Source of the DNA: Molanna angustata
Lineage: Eukaryota; Arthropoda; Insecta; Trichoptera; Molannidae
Length of the DNA stretch: 64,000 nucleotides
Direction: 5' to 3'
Assembly (NCBI GenBank): GCA_963576475.1
Contig: OY754970.1
Coordinates: 40,247,447 to 40,311,446 of the forward strand
The notes beneath the pieces were generated by a model. It worked only from the letters and a program-made list of their open reading frames with translations. It ran no database searches and was not told the DNA's origin. A program made the position numbers and the translations under genes. Of the stretch, positions 22,938 to 34,114 are shown piece by piece (within the stretch, counting starts at the first letter, position 1; every line of letters starts with the position of its first letter).

Positions 22938-23748
22938 CAAGAAATCAGCGCTCATGATTTTTCGCGGGGACTCACCTCCTGACAATGTCCTCCCAGTAAC
23001 ATTGAACGGTCAAATTTTAGAGGCCAGTAGTAGCATCAAATATCTTGGGCATGTTATGTGTGACGACTTAAATGATAATAAAGACATTGAAAGGCAGAGG
23101 AGGGCCATTAGTGTAAGGTCTAATATGCTTGCCAGGAAGTTCACTAGATGCAGTGACAATGTAAAGAAATATCTATTTATCACATACTGTACTAATCTGT
23201 ATACAAGTGAGCTGTGGTGTAGACACACATGTCAGTCCTATAATTCTATGAGAGTACAATAATGCCTTTCGGATAATGTTCGGGTTACCCAGATTCAGCA
23301 GTGCATCTCAAATGTTTGTAGAGCGCGGGGTCCATGACTTTGCCACTCTCCAAAGACGCAAGATAGCTGCTGCAAGAATGAGGATGTGGAGATCTAGCAA
23401 TTCTATTGTTCGAGAGGCTAGTATGTGGCTTGATTCTCCAATTCACAGAAGATGGGCATCAATTTTGCAGTGACTGAAGTGATTTCAATGGATGTTTTTT
23501 TTTTTTTTTTTTATTTATTTATTTTTTTTTTTTTTTTATACGGTGATATTGTTTTTGCTTCCGGTTATATTATTTAATGTTTGTTTTAATATATATTGAT
23601 ATGTACTTATACCTTATTATTATTATTATTATTATTTTTTTTTTTTTTTATTATTTTTAAATGTTGTATATATTATATGGTTTGTGTTGCATTGCACCCC
23701 CCTGCTCACGAACTGAAATAAAATTAAATTTATTTATTTTATTTATTT
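22938..23748 (+). mobile_element. LINE 3' half with 3' UTR
   Basis: First frame (from 22954) reads ASSSIKYLGHVMCDDLNDNK, DIERQRRAISVRSNMLARKF, and YLFITYCTNLYTSELW. A short deletion near 23260 shifts the frame, which resumes at 23276 with MFGLPRFSSASQMFVERGVH to a stop at 23471-23473. The order YLGHxxxDDLxDxxDIERQ...FRTYCxxLYTxxLW...RIMxGLPRFxSAS is the thumb and C-terminal region of an insect LINE reverse transcriptase. T-rich and TTA-repeat DNA follows, then TGAAATAAAATTAAATTTAT at the 3' end. The catalytic motifs are lost by 5' truncation. Confidence 0.85.
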
Positions 23749-23817
23749 AATGAAGCAAATTATTGACAGTTAATATAATTATGTTCATATTTATTCAACT
23801 GATTCAAAATATTTGAA

Positions 23818-23886
23818 GTGAAATTGAGGCAGTTGGAAGCATTTGATATGTGGATTTTCTGGGAGTATAAGAAGATTGATTACCTA
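23818..23886 (+). mobile_element. Tiny LINE fragment
   Basis: KLRQLEAFDMWIFWEYKKID resembles KRLDAFEMWTYRRMLGIS in the LINE at 41364-42005. Only about 20 codons align, so it is tentative. Confidence 0.35.
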
Positions 23887-24335
23887 CATTATAATTCACG
23901 TATATTGAAATGGTTCAATATATGTATATTAGGGTATTGTAACTTAAAATGTATTGTAGTATATACATGTGTATGTTGCGTGTTATACAAAATAACAGGC
24001 AGACATGTAAATGATGTGGATTTCCAATTTGAAAGCAGGTCCATTCGTAGAGCGCCAGATGCGTTTGACATGATATAATTCGTAGACTTGTAGAGGGTCT
24101 ACGAGATATGCTACGCCATACACAAGCATACACTTACACACGTATTCCCCTATACAATGCTATGTGGGAAATTATTGAAATATTTCCCTTTAAATATTTA
24201 CACTAAAAGGTAAAGAGGACTCAAGCTTACATCGTTTCAAATCTCAATAAAGAAAATATGGTAGGATTTATAAATATTTCATTCTTGCCTCGGATATTTT
24301 GAAGAAAATTTTTGTAAAGCATCTGATATATACAA

Positions 24336-24390
24336 ACCATCAAGCTCTACCCTTATTGAAAATAAGCAGAGAGAATTGAACGCCACAATC
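24336..24390 (-). mobile_element. LINE tail fragment (SAYP family)
   Basis: AAGCAGAGAGAATTGAACGC on the plus strand is the antisense of the terminal block found at 26325-26485. No more than 50 bases remain. Confidence 0.5.
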
Positions 24391-24728
24391 CGATGTTTGG
24401 AGTATTTTATAATAATTGTTCAATTAAACTTAAAGTGACGTTTTCATGCATGTATAATTGTTTACTTGTCATTCATTCTTTCAATGAAAAATGCCTTGCG
24501 TTTTTGCGTCTATATATTTTTTAGCAACAAAGTTTTACGAAATTAATTTTTATTGTAAAATATGTATTTATTTATTTGTCAACGGAAAAAATGCCTTTTA
24601 CGTATATAGATAAAAACACGTATTGATGATAAAAATATATGGAATAATAAAAAAAAAACAATTAGGTATACACTAAGCAAAAAAAAACTTAAACCTAAAC
24701 AGTTAGACAGAAAATTAAAAAAAACAAT

Positions 24729-24906
24729 AGATCTAAGCAAACATAAAAAAAGATAAACCTACGAATGGACTCAAAATAAACAAAAACAGTAAATTAAAAA
24801 ATAAAAAAACAGTAAATTCAAAAATAAAAAAAAAATAGACGGGAGCAAACAAAAAAAAAAGATGTACATATGGACTCAAAATCAACCAAAACATTAAATA
24901 AAAAAG
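24729..24906. repeat. Degenerate direct duplication, period about 107 bp
   Basis: GCAAACATAAAAAAAGATAA...GAATGGACTCAAAATAAACA is repeated as GCAAACAAAAAAAAAAGATG...TATGGACTCAAAATCAACCA. Two units in an A-rich context. Confidence 0.5.
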
Positions 24907-25700
24907 TATTATAAATAGAAAAAAATAGCAGTGTCATGTAAATTATAAATAAACAAAAATATATATATAAAAAAACAAACATTTCACAATCGAAAATATA
25001 CAATAAAAAAATTGAAAGCAATGTAACAAATAAATATTGTTAGTACTTCAGATAAAACCAATAAAATGAACAAAATGTTGCTGTCGTAATACTAAATATT
25101 GTCGCAGTGAAAATAGTCAATATTACTGGACACAATGGCCGAAGCTATTGAAATATTGACAGTGAATTATAGTGCAGTCATGAATCAGCTGGTGTTTAAA
25201 ATTGTAATACAATTTTCACTCACTGGAAATGGCATATTTTATTGTTTATGCTGTGATGTTTGTATTCCACAACGTAAATTTGCATCAAAATGAAAACAAA
25301 CTCGAGGGAGATGGGATATTTTTATAGGATATACACAAAAAAAATGATAAAACATCGCTTCAGTGTAAGCGACATTTCAAACAATAATACGAATTATTTG
25401 ATTATTTGTGAAGGAAGAATGCAATATGACAATAAGTTTATTAGAATATTATTGCAATAACAATGGGTAATTGTAAAAATTTAATCAAAATTTAACAAGT
25501 ATATAATTTTTTATTAAACATAGGTGTAAGGAATAACTTAAGAAATTATTAATTTATTTAAGCAACAAGTTAATCACATTACATAATAAATAAAGATAGC
25601 AGAAGAAAAGTTAAAAAAAACAAAAAGATATGCAGCATATAAGAACAATTAATAGCAATGATAGGAAAACTAAAGAATACGGAGAGGAAGATGTAATCAG

Positions 25701-25882
25701 GGGGGCAAGTCTGGTTCAATCGGCGAAATAAAAACCCTCGTGATTACCCATATCATGGATATAATTATTATATGGAGTTCTACAATATCTTTAGGTGCCA
25801 TAGAACTCCATATTATAATTATATCCATGATATGGGTAATCACTAGGGTTTTGATTTCGCCGGTCGAACCAGACTTGCCCCC
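25701..25882. mobile_element. Hairpin MITE, copy 2 (182 bp)
   Basis: Ends GGGGGCAAGTCTGGTTCAAT and its inverse, arms pairing nearly to the centre (near ATATCTTTAGGTGCCA). CAG flanks both sides (25698-25700 and 25883-25885), a clean 3-bp target duplication. Same family as 22465-22649. Non-coding and non-autonomous. I do not recognise the superfamily. Confidence 0.9.
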
Positions 25883-25889
25883 CAGGTAT

Positions 25890-26320
25890 TGTCAGATAAA
25901 TATTTTTGCTTTAGCCATTACTTGAAGATGTTTAGTGAGATAGACGACGTAATATCAGTACTTAGACTATTCCATATTCTAGCTGAATGTACTTCAAATG
26001 AGGTATAAGTACTAATTATGATAATAAAAACTCATGAATTTTAAAATTATAAATAATTTTAACAAATTGTTGACATGGAGAGCTTAACTATCCAGTCAGA
26101 ACCGATAGTCCACAACCAATAAAAACAATTTACTTCCTTTAAGTCCTAATAACTTTCACAAAATTTATATCATAAAGCAAGTTTTTAAATAAGAATTGTT
26201 GATTAATAAATGAATTGTTAAGATTTAATAAAAAAGTTAGAAATTCATTTATTTTGGTTTGGTAGACATTTACTTAGGTGTTCTTGGTCCATTATCTAAT
26301 ATAATTATTTTTTCGTGGAT
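25890..26320. other. AT-rich DNA, nothing recognised
   Basis: No frame or repeat relative found. Confidence 0.5.
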
Positions 26321-26324
26321 AGTT

Positions 26325-26485
26325 TGTCAACACCATACCATCACGCCATTTCCCTATTTGGGGTAGGCAGAGAGAACCGAACGCCAGACTCCTCTCTCTT
26401 GACATACATTCCTCGCTTCATTCACGTCCATACATCGTCTCATACACGCTCTTCTATTATTCTTACTTCTAACATCACCATCTTG
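26325..26485 (-). mobile_element. LINE 3' end (SAYP family)
   Basis: The minus strand reads RRACMRRCMDVNEARNVCQE, then RGVWRSVLSAYPK and a stop. The tail on that strand is GAAATGGCGTGATGGTATGG. This is the best-preserved version of the terminal block found also at 4490, 6225, 10370, 24336, 28560 and 50523. Only the last 50 or so codons survive. Confidence 0.8.
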
Positions 26486-26629
26486 TGGCTAATTTGTGAT
26501 ATTTAAAAAAAAATATTATTTGAACATATAAGCGTGATTAATACTTAATTATAAAAAAATAATGGTAATTTTTTTCTTTATTTACTAACATGGTGTTCTT
26601 TTAATTCATATAAATTTATACAAACATAA

Positions 26630-26885
26630 CATCATGTCATACCGCTTAATGTGGCGTAATCCGCGACAGGTGTGGAGGGGAGTGCATTATCTTGTAATAG
26701 GAAGCGCGATACATACGTGATTCACCGGTTTAGAATAGTGCTTTCACACTTTTCTATTATTATTGTTTTTGGGTGTACCGTAAGAGCCAGGTAATCCAAA
26801 ATAAAGCAGACCTAAAAACCATTTCACTAAGTTCAGGACAGAGGTTCAATACCCATTCTGGCTGTTACCTTTATAAGTGAGACAA
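26630..26885. repeat. Dispersed repeat D pieces
   Basis: CATACCGCTTAATGTGGCGT and GCGACAGGTGTGGAGGGGAG at 26636-26690 match the head of repeat D on the plus strand. TAAGAGCCAGGTAATCCAAA near 26785 matches its tail in the opposite sense. The two pieces are thus rearranged relative to 2385-2600. Confidence 0.45.
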
Positions 26886-27209
26886 TATCTAGAGGTTTTC
26901 CGAAAATGTTTGATTTGTGTCATTATACAAAAAATGACAAATTAGTTATAATCAAAGATCACAGCCGATGGTTAAATTCATCAAATAACGATAAAAAGTA
27001 TTTTGAAAGGGTAACTGTTAATGGTAGATATCTATGATAAAAAGAATGAACAAGATCTTCTAAGATTGTCAAATATCACACAGGAGAGAGAGTGTGTGTA
27101 ACCCTGAGTAGAAAAACAAGTCATTTATTTTCAGCGAACTCTCCAGGGAACCTCACACTTGCTCTTTTATACAGAAATAACAAACTTTTTACTAACAAAT
27201 ACAATAAAA

Positions 27210-27300
27210 TACAGAATTTTTTCAGATTCGATTTCTTTCTATCGCACATTTTCGCCGAGGTTTCAGCATTATCAAAGTCAAAAACTAACTCAATTGTCAA
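27210..27300 (-). repeat. Penelope-like terminal hairpin remnant
   Basis: The minus strand reads GACTTTGATAATGCTGAAAC, then CTCGGCGAAAATG. It shares the TTTGATAAT...GAAAC layout of the 7370 copy. Weak and inferred. Confidence 0.35.
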
Positions 27301-27341
27301 GAGTAATTCAACACAATAATAAATATTCACTATGTTACTAA

Positions 27342-27454
27342 ATGACGGAGGCCAGAAATTATAAAGGTCGCCCTAGAGACAGTTATATGGACCAGGTTAT
27401 CAGTGATGTGTGCTGTAGCAGCTACCAATAGATGGAGAGCATGGCGGATAATAG
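27342..27454 (+). mobile_element. LINE C-terminal fragment
   Basis: MTEARNYKGRPRDSYMDQVI, SDVCCSSYQ, stop, MESMADNRD. It aligns with GRGRPRRDYLEQVCRDMHCT...SYTEMKRVAEDRAEW in the LINE at 41364-42005, one in-frame stop apart. Same LINE family, 5' truncated. Confidence 0.75.
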
Positions 27455-27457
27455 AGA

Positions 27458-27720
27458 TTTTTTTATTTATTTTTTTATTTATTTATTTGTCACACCATTT
27501 AAATAATCTTTATTAAAATAGATAACTGCTGCCCAACTAGGTATACCTGTTCTAGGGCTAGCAGTGTACATATTATTACATTTCACAGGAGTAACTATTT
27601 GCATTTTTTTAAATGAATCTAAACAATATAAACTTAACTATTTAAAAAGAATCAAAACAATATAAACTTAACTATAACACATATAGAAAAAATGGAATTT
27701 GAGTCATCATGATATGCATA
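27458..27720 (-). mobile_element. Probable retroelement 3' tail
   Basis: On the minus strand the segment ends AATAAAGATTATTTAAATGG, TGTGACAAATAAATAAATAA, a polyadenylation signal followed by an AAAT-type tail, typical of insect LINE 3' ends. A direct duplication (AATATAAACTTAACTA) lies inside near 27627 and 27660. No protein frame left. Confidence 0.45.
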
Positions 27721-27724
27721 TTAT

Positions 27725-28085
27725 ACATAGTATTGTAAAAGTAGGTATCTTGTATTTTTATTTGTTAATTGCACAAAATAAACTGAAATAGTATTTCTTG
27801 GGAATACTGAACTGACAGAGCATAGATATGATCCGTCAGTCATATCTTTATTCAGTCGCGCCTCAAATCAAATCAAGACAGCACAAAGTTTATAAAACAA
27901 TTAGGATTTTTTGTAAAAAGGAAATAAAGAAAATAAAAAAAATAAAAAAAAAAACAATTATATAAATGATGTCCTTTTACACTACGATGTCGAATATTTG
28001 ATATATTTTAGTTCTCCCGTAGTTCTGTGTAGAGATGAAGTGATTGGTGCGAATCAATCCTAGGATTGTTACCAATGTTGACAAA
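27725..28085. other. AT-rich DNA, nothing recognised
   Basis: Low-complexity A-rich run near 27925-27955. No gene. Confidence 0.5.
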
Positions 28086-28089
28086 TGAA

Positions 28090-28172
28090 TTTAAATATAT
28101 TTCTTATCTTCTGGGGATCGGATCCAGGACGCTCGCATATAAACTAAACGACTAACCATCTGTGCCCCAAAT
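28090..28172 (-). mobile_element. tRNA-like SINE head
   Basis: The minus strand reads GGGGCACAGATGGTTAGTCG, then CGTCCTGGATCCGATCCCC. It has an A-box-like GATGGTTAGTCG and a B-box-like GGATCCGATCC, 35-40 bp apart. No cloverleaf can be completed, so a degenerate SINE rather than a tRNA gene. Single copy in this window. Confidence 0.35.
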
Positions 28173-28174
28173 AG

Positions 28175-28555
28175 TGTCACATAGCCAAAAATTGAGTCGA
28201 TTTACAAAGAATTATTCCTGGTTACGTTTTTGTAGAATTTTGTATTTATACGTTTTGAAAACTAGATTAAAAACAAGATTTAAATATAGCAGTTAATGTC
28301 AAAAACACAACTGGTTGTTGACATCTGTATATACTCATCCCAATCCTTGTATTCTCCCCTTTAGCTCCCTTGAGTTGGTCGGCCGAATAACGATTATCGG
28401 GAACGAAAATGCCATATACTATGTATGTATATACTTACTTCCGTTGGAATCAGACAACTTCAGGGTTTATACACACATATATTTTTCTGATACTGTTTAA
28501 AATAATATTTTTTACATTTTTTTGTTTCTTCCTCTTCTTCTTGCGTCGTGTCAGA
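28175..28555. other. AT-rich DNA, nothing recognised
   Basis: Small frames only. Confidence 0.5.
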
Positions 28556-28559
28556 TTCC

Positions 28560-28935
28560 CCGACGTTGACGAGACTCATAGAGAAATCCTCCTTGTCAGG
28601 TGCAGTGCGAAACAACACCTCCGCAGTTCTCAAAGGTAACACACTGAGATGGTTTGGCCACCTGGGAAGAATTAAAGAAGAACACCTGACGAAGAAAATA
28701 TACGAAGCTGAGAGCAACGGATAAGAGGTCGAGGGCGCCCAAGAAAAGGATGGCACGACCATGTAGACGAAATTCTGAAAGACATAAATGTTAGAAGCGC
28801 GAATAACATACGAACATGTATAAGACGATGTATGAATGTTGATGAGGCGATGAATATGTGTCAATATATAAAAATCTGGCATTCGGTTTTTTCTGCCTAC
28901 CTCGTGAGTGACATGGCGTGATGGTATGTATGTTT
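28560..28935 (+). mobile_element. LINE 3' end (SAYP family)
   Basis: Reads TLRWFGHLGRIKEEHLTKKI, YEAESNG, a stop or frameshift, RGRGRPRKGWHDHVDEILKD, INVRSANNIRTCIRRCMNVD and a WHSVFSAYLV end, then ATGGCGTGATGGTATGTATG. It is the standard C-terminal domain of insect endonuclease/reverse-transcriptase LINEs. One frame break near 28720. The 140-codon minus frame over it is its antisense shadow. Confidence 0.85.
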
Positions 28936-29042
28936 GTATTATTCGATTCTAAATTTGAGAAAAAGAACAGTTATATGTAAAATTATATACGCACTTTTCA
29001 ATCTTTCGATTGTGACGGCTTCTAATTTATAGAATTCCATTA

Positions 29043-29231
29043 TGACAATGATTAATATGAACACATATATAATTCCACAATTTATTTTATTTTTCTCCCG
29101 ACGACCGTTTCGGCTTATAAGGCCATAATCAACTGGTCCAGTTGAATATGGCCTTATAAGCCGAAACGGTCGTCGGGAGAAAAATAAAATAAATTGTGGA
29201 ATTATATATGTGTTCATATTAATCATTGTCG
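29043..29231. repeat. 189-bp near-perfect palindrome
   Basis: Arms 29043-29127 and 29147-29231 are reverse complements at 84 of 85 positions. The 19 bases between them are also nearly self-complementary (CAACTGG, T, CCAGTTG), so the fold has almost no loop. The right arm carries AAGCCGAAACGGTCGTCGGG, then AAAATAAAATAAATTGTGGA, the same order as the terminal hairpins at 7370 and 54988. It could be a Penelope-like tip-to-tip insertion or an assembly or library artefact. Confidence 0.9.
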
Positions 29232-29239
29232 TAAAATTA

Positions 29240-29820
29240 TATATTTCTGTTATATTTCAGAGATTCTGCAAAAAATCATTTTGGTGATTTAGATGGCAAC
29301 CCTGACAAAAAGAAGAAGTTCGCAGCCTAACCCACACCTGACTACCCGGTTGGCAAACTTCTCCTGGTGGCACAGACCACTGATTTCGTTTTGCGGGGTG
29401 CAAAATTAGATTTTAGGGCAATGTCACATCTTTTAAGTTGTTTGTCAATACTTGATACAAAATCTAAAGCTTCATTGCGGAAACTTGAAATTTCTTATTA
29501 GCTTCCTCTTTTTTAAATCTCCATCAATATATATTTACCATTAACAACTTTTTTTTACTTCTCCGTGTCAAATTGAATATATTGAATTTTTTTAGAGGAA
29601 ATAAATTTGTAATAAACAAATGATTAAAAATCACGAATTGTCAAATTATTATATTTATTTAGTCACAATTGTAATTGTATATTATGGCCACATTTTCCGT
29701 GGTGATGAATATGCCCTTCCACAACAGCTTATAAAAGAGAGAAAGAGGGCAATTGTAAGGATTTGTGTATAAAGACACTAAAAAAATTAAGCTTTAAAAA
29801 CTTTGCGTAACACACTAAAC
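29240..29820. other. AT-rich DNA, nothing recognised
   Basis: A GC-richer patch at 29290-29400 has no coding frame of note. Confidence 0.45.
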
Positions 29821-29824
29821 TCCG

Positions 29825-29885
29825 TCAATACCTCGACCGGTTTCGGAGAGCACCTATCCTTCGTCTGGAGTTCACTTACAAAAAA
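29825..29885 (-). repeat. Penelope-like terminal hairpin remnant
   Basis: The minus strand reads ACTCCAGACGAAGGATAGGT, GCTCTCCGAAACCGGTCGAG, GTATTGACGG. The CAGACGA...CCGAAACCGGTCGAGG order resembles the conserved end of Penelope-like elements. The core CUGANGA is mutated at its second base. Confidence 0.45.
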
Positions 29886-29889
29886 ACTG

Positions 29890-31095
29890 TGCTAAAATTA
29901 TGGAGGAAAGACAAATTGCACAGAAAAAGGGGAGATTGGGATTTTAATGAATATGGTCTAATGATTATTATGAATATAATCAGTTTAAAAAGTTGTTTAT
30001 TTTGTCGTTATGGATAGGTAATATGGCAAACACAAATCAAATAATCTGTACATAATAATAATAAATATATTTTGAGTATATTCAGTAAAATTTTAAAATT
30101 TCAAATAATCCTCATTAAAATAAATAAAATATTAATATTAATAAAAATATTTAAAATAATTTTTTGAAATAAACCTAATTCATATAATTTGACTTAATCA
30201 TGAAATATTTACTAAAAAAATGTATAAGGTGGAAAACTTTTATTGGTCTATTTAAAAACAAATAAGAGATTTAAAAACGAAATATAACAATTTTAGATCA
30301 AAATAATTAATTAATTATAGCAAAATAATTTTCCTTAACAATTCAATTGATAGCTAAACAAAAAATGAAAATATATAAATATTTTTAATAATTAAAAAGG
30401 TTTACATATTTTTTGTTTAAATTCCAGCTTTTATAGCGTACCCAAATAATGGTTTCTATACGTCGGAGGCGATCATATTTCCAAAATGACAGAAAAAGGA
30501 CAATATTATCGGTAAATAAATATATCATTAAATATGTGATAGGATGAAGTTGGCTTTATCCTTGTCTAGGGAAAGTTAAGAGAGGTGTTAAGGCCATTGG
30601 ATTACTCCCCTGAACCCAATCTGAGATTTCTACATCAACACTTTTATATTAATACAACTATTTCCAAGATCTGTAATAATATACCTTGTAAATATTTCCC
30701 TCTGAGAAAACTTAATGCCATCGCATTAAATTATATCGTACTGGAAATAGTAGGTACAAGATTTTTAACACCTTTCAAATTTAAAATGGAAAATTTCAAA
30801 ATCAATCTTATTTGATAAAATTTTAAGAATATATTGTCCCCCAACTTTAAAATGTTTTTTTTTTCATTCTTCTAAATTAACATATATCTTATAGGTATTA
30901 TTTGTCACTTAATTTGAAATTTGTCTTTATCTTTAATGTTATTTTTATAGAAAACATAAAAAAACACCGCTTCTTAACACTGTGACGTATAACCAAAAGC
31001 GTTACCTATTGGTGACATTTACATATCACTACTATTTCTTTATTAAAATTTTAATGGCGCTCCTTGAAACCAAACATTGAAATATAATATATAAT
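29890..31095. other. AT-rich DNA, no supported gene
   Basis: Very AT-rich, with short frames only. Confidence 0.5.
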
Positions 31096-31099
31096 TGAT

Positions 31100-31275
31100 T
31101 TCGTGGGTGATATATATAAATGGGTCTTGGATTGGACTCCCAGTGGACATACATACAGTTATCACTGTGTTTTAAGTTTGGGTCTGTAAGACGATTAACA
31201 CCACAAGTATCCATATTTGTAAGGCGATTAATACCCTGGGTTTGTGCATACATATTATTTGACATATCATAATCC
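31100..31275 (+). mobile_element. SINE family B, degenerate copy
   Basis: TCGTGGGTGATATATATAAA, TTGGATTGGACTCCCAGTGG, TTGGGTCTGTAAGACGATTA and a CTGGGTTTGTGCATACATAT...TTTGACATA end correspond in order to the copy at 32112-32325. A and B boxes are damaged. Confidence 0.55.
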
Positions 31276-31279
31276 GTTA

Positions 31280-32105
31280 GTTCCACGAGAAGCAAATAAA
31301 ATACAACTTCCCAAATACACATTGGTCAAACGACTTACAGCAATGTTACAGCGGTCAAAATTTGAATATTTAAATACTGATAAACGTCACAATTTATTAA
31401 TATTATATTATGGCATATAGCACATTGGAACAATGTTAAATTTGTGATGTTATTTGTGAAATAATAATGTAGTTGGAAATTTAACAATTAATACATTTTA
31501 AAAGTGTATTTTATAAAACTATTTAATTATTAAATAGCAATCATAGCATGAAAATAAAAATGAATTTAACCTAAATAAAATACGTTCAAAATGCTAAAAG
31601 CCGACATTATTTTTAAACGATGCACACGCGAAATATCTATTTAAATGCAAAAATAGAAAAGTGGCTCTTTTCTCGACGTCGTCTGCGAATAGTGGCTACT
31701 TTTAGACGTTGGCTACAGAAATTGGTGTCGTAAAGTATTTGTAATCGATATTGACACATTTGATCATTTTTCACTGGGACGTCTGCCAATTTTCACCACC
31801 GCTATGAATACCGATAGATACTATCTATATTATGTACCAGGGGCAGACAGTAACATTACTATAATTTGGAAAATAATCATAATAATATATTTCATTTTAC
31901 ATAGACGCTGAAACAAAGTAAATTTGGTTTTAGATTTTTTAGATTGAAGGAATTCGGTTTAAAATTACTATATATTATATAGGATTGATAAAGCTCATGA
32001 AGTTTCATCAGATTCTACAGGAAAAAGGTAATTAAAAAGAGCATAACATAAAAATGGAGATAAATAATGGCATTAACAGATGATGAAAGATTTGTAAGGA
32101 TTTTT
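31280..32105. other. AT-rich DNA, nothing recognised
   Basis: No frame or repeat relative found. Confidence 0.5.
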
Positions 32106-32111
32106 AAGCGA

Positions 32112-32325
32112 AAGTCCTTCGTGGATCAGTTGGTGAAGTATATGACTGCTGAAAGTCCCTGGTTCACAAGGACCCTGGTTCGATTCCTTGTAGGCACACA
32201 TTTTTTTAATAATGTTTTAATTCTGGATCTGTGGCACGATTAATATCGTAAGTCTCCAGAATGTGGCAACTTGTAATTGGGTGCGTGTCTAATTTGTATT
32301 TGACATAAAATAAAATAAATTAAAA
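32112..32325 (+). mobile_element. SINE family B, best copy
   Basis: A-box-like TGGATCAGTTGGTGAAG at 32122 and an exact B box GGTTCGATTCC at 32177-32187 lie 55 bp apart. The tail contains TGTGGCACGATTAATATCGT, CCAGAATGTGGCAACTTG and TAATTGGGTGCGTGTC, then TTTGACATAAAATAAAATAA. Pol III-promoted, tRNA-derived SINE. Relatives at 2930-3075 (minus) and 31100-31275 (plus). The tRNA head is too degenerate for a cloverleaf, so it is not a tRNA gene. Confidence 0.75.
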
Positions 32326-32329
32326 AGAA

Positions 32330-32920
32330 GATGAATGCCTTGAAGTGGTTTGGGAATATGAAAATTACAATTTACGAGAAAAATACAAAGAAATATGAAA
32401 TATAGACTGAAATTGATGAAATAAGATGCACTGTTCACGTTAAAGTTGTCTGGAACTTCTAAAAGATATCTGAGAGAAGAGGATATTTGAAAAAGAATAT
32501 TGGGATATCGGAGAAGCAAAGCGATGGAGAAGATGTCAAGAAAGCCAATGAGGTAAAAAAATATTTGCTTGATATGAATATGTTTCTATCTATCAACCAC
32601 TACAAAAGAAAGCATGTAGTCTACACCGAAAAATTAAGTAGGATTCCAAACTACTTGTATAATATATTCTTATACGCCTCTATTATCGATTTATCTGGTG
32701 CATGGAAGTAGATCACTGGAGTAGTTATTCTTGGACCATGTTACCAAGATTTAATATACGTACATATTATATTGATAGGTGTATCTAATATCATCTTACA
32801 TCACCAAATAAAATTAAGTACTATTAATTTATTTTCAATATTTTTAGATTATGAGCAGAAATACAAGTTATTGATTTAGAAATATATTTTCATTTTGAAT
32901 TCAAATTAAGTTGCCAGAAA
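32330..32920. other. AT-rich DNA, no supported gene
   Basis: The 74-76-codon frames here are lysine- and asparagine-rich chance frames. Confidence 0.45.
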
Positions 32921-32924
32921 TAAT

Positions 32925-33003
32925 GTTCCCAAGAGATGGAAGGACAACTGGAAGTCCACGTCTCAGGAGAGATACCATGTCCTGCGTCAGCAGGACATGG
33001 TAT
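32925..33003 (+). mobile_element. LINE scrap joined to a perfect hairpin
   Basis: VPKRWKDNWKSTSQER (about 32925-32971) matches PPKRWRDSWRESTSQE of the LINE at 16294-16747. It runs directly into a perfect 14-bp stem, ATACCATGTCCTGC (32972-32985) and its inverse (32990-33003), with loop GTCA. Confidence 0.65.
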
Positions 33004-33009
33004 GCTAAA

Positions 33010-33690
33010 AAAAGAGGATAAAGAATATTAATACGAGTATCCTGTAAGCTATTTTATTGAAAATTAAAATTATCGTTTAATATTTGGTACTTTTTGACAC
33101 AACATAGATGATCTATATTTATATTTAAGGATAAGGTACCTTAAATTATACATAAAATATATACAAAGATATGATAAAAAACACATTTTTAATTTCATAT
33201 ATCCGATAGGAATAACATTCGTGAGAGTAAGTTTATTTTGATTTGCGATAAACGCACCCAGATATTACAAAATGTGAATAAATTAAAGCAGTAATTCGTG
33301 TTAAAACATTAATATATTATTATTGTTTTGAACTTGAACGATCAAGATTATTATGGATTAGGGAAACTTCCTGAAAATGTAAAATTTAATTACGTATTGC
33401 GAATTTGAATCCGATTTTCGGAATCGCTTAAATTCTCGTAGCCTCGTGTTACAATATGAATAAATTATTTTGCTTTTTTCCCTCATTGAAATTATAACAT
33501 TTAATCCTATTTGAATCACAAAACATTACTGAGATTTTTGAATTGTAGACACAGATTTTGTTAATAGGTGCGTTTACATAGATGGATTGTAAATGTATGG
33601 TCGAGCAAGTTAATAAGCAATATGAAAATAGAGTTTGGAAAATTAGGAACGATAGAACCATGAGATTAAGGATATTGTAAATAATTGTTT
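33010..33690. other. AT-rich DNA, nothing recognised
   Basis: No gene or known repeat seen. Confidence 0.5.
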
Positions 33691-33694
33691 GAAA

Positions 33695-34110
33695 TCTTAA
33701 GATGGTATATAACGCTTAATCTAGTGACTGAAAACATGATACCTACATATATTAAATCCGCTCAATACACTATGAAGATAGGTACGTGTTAGTATGAATA
33801 ACTATCGTGTGCGTTAAAAAGGGTTTATTTGTGATTAAAATTATGGGAAACCCAAAATTTTTCGTTTTTTGAATTTTCAGAATAAACTTTACTTGAAATG
33901 AAAAAAAAAAACATCGGTCTTTCACTTTGATTTTATGCACTCTTTAGGCAAATAAAAGATATAGGTATTTCTCTACGACATAGAGTTTGGAATAATTTTA
34001 AGACGACATGTGACAAATTAATATTCACTAGAGAACTGTTGAAATTACGTATGGTATTTTTTTAGGAAATATACAATTTGAGAAATTTTCACAATGCGAT
34101 ATTTAGGTTT
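33695..34110 (+). repeat. Dispersed repeat E, copy 1
   Basis: Collinear with the reverse complement of 60270-60705. Shared blocks in order are TAGTGACTGAAAACATGATA, CACTATGAAG, GTGCGTTAAAAA, GGAAACCC, TTGAAATGAAAAAA, TTTCACTTTGATTTTATGCA, CTCTTTA, TACGACATA and TATTCACTAGAGAA. It is more than 400 bp with no frame conserved end to end. Class unknown. Confidence 0.75.
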
Positions 34111-34114
34111 GAAA

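Larger units (their letters stand above)
23890..25690. other. AT-rich DNA with an A-rich block
   Basis: Includes a LINE tail trace at 24336-24390, a TTATTTATTTGTC retroelement tail near 24565 and a strongly A-rich block at 24640-25010. No gene supported. Confidence 0.45.

Noticed and set aside
28460..28882. 140-codon minus-strand frame
   Set aside because: Antisense of the LINE 3' end at 28560-28935.
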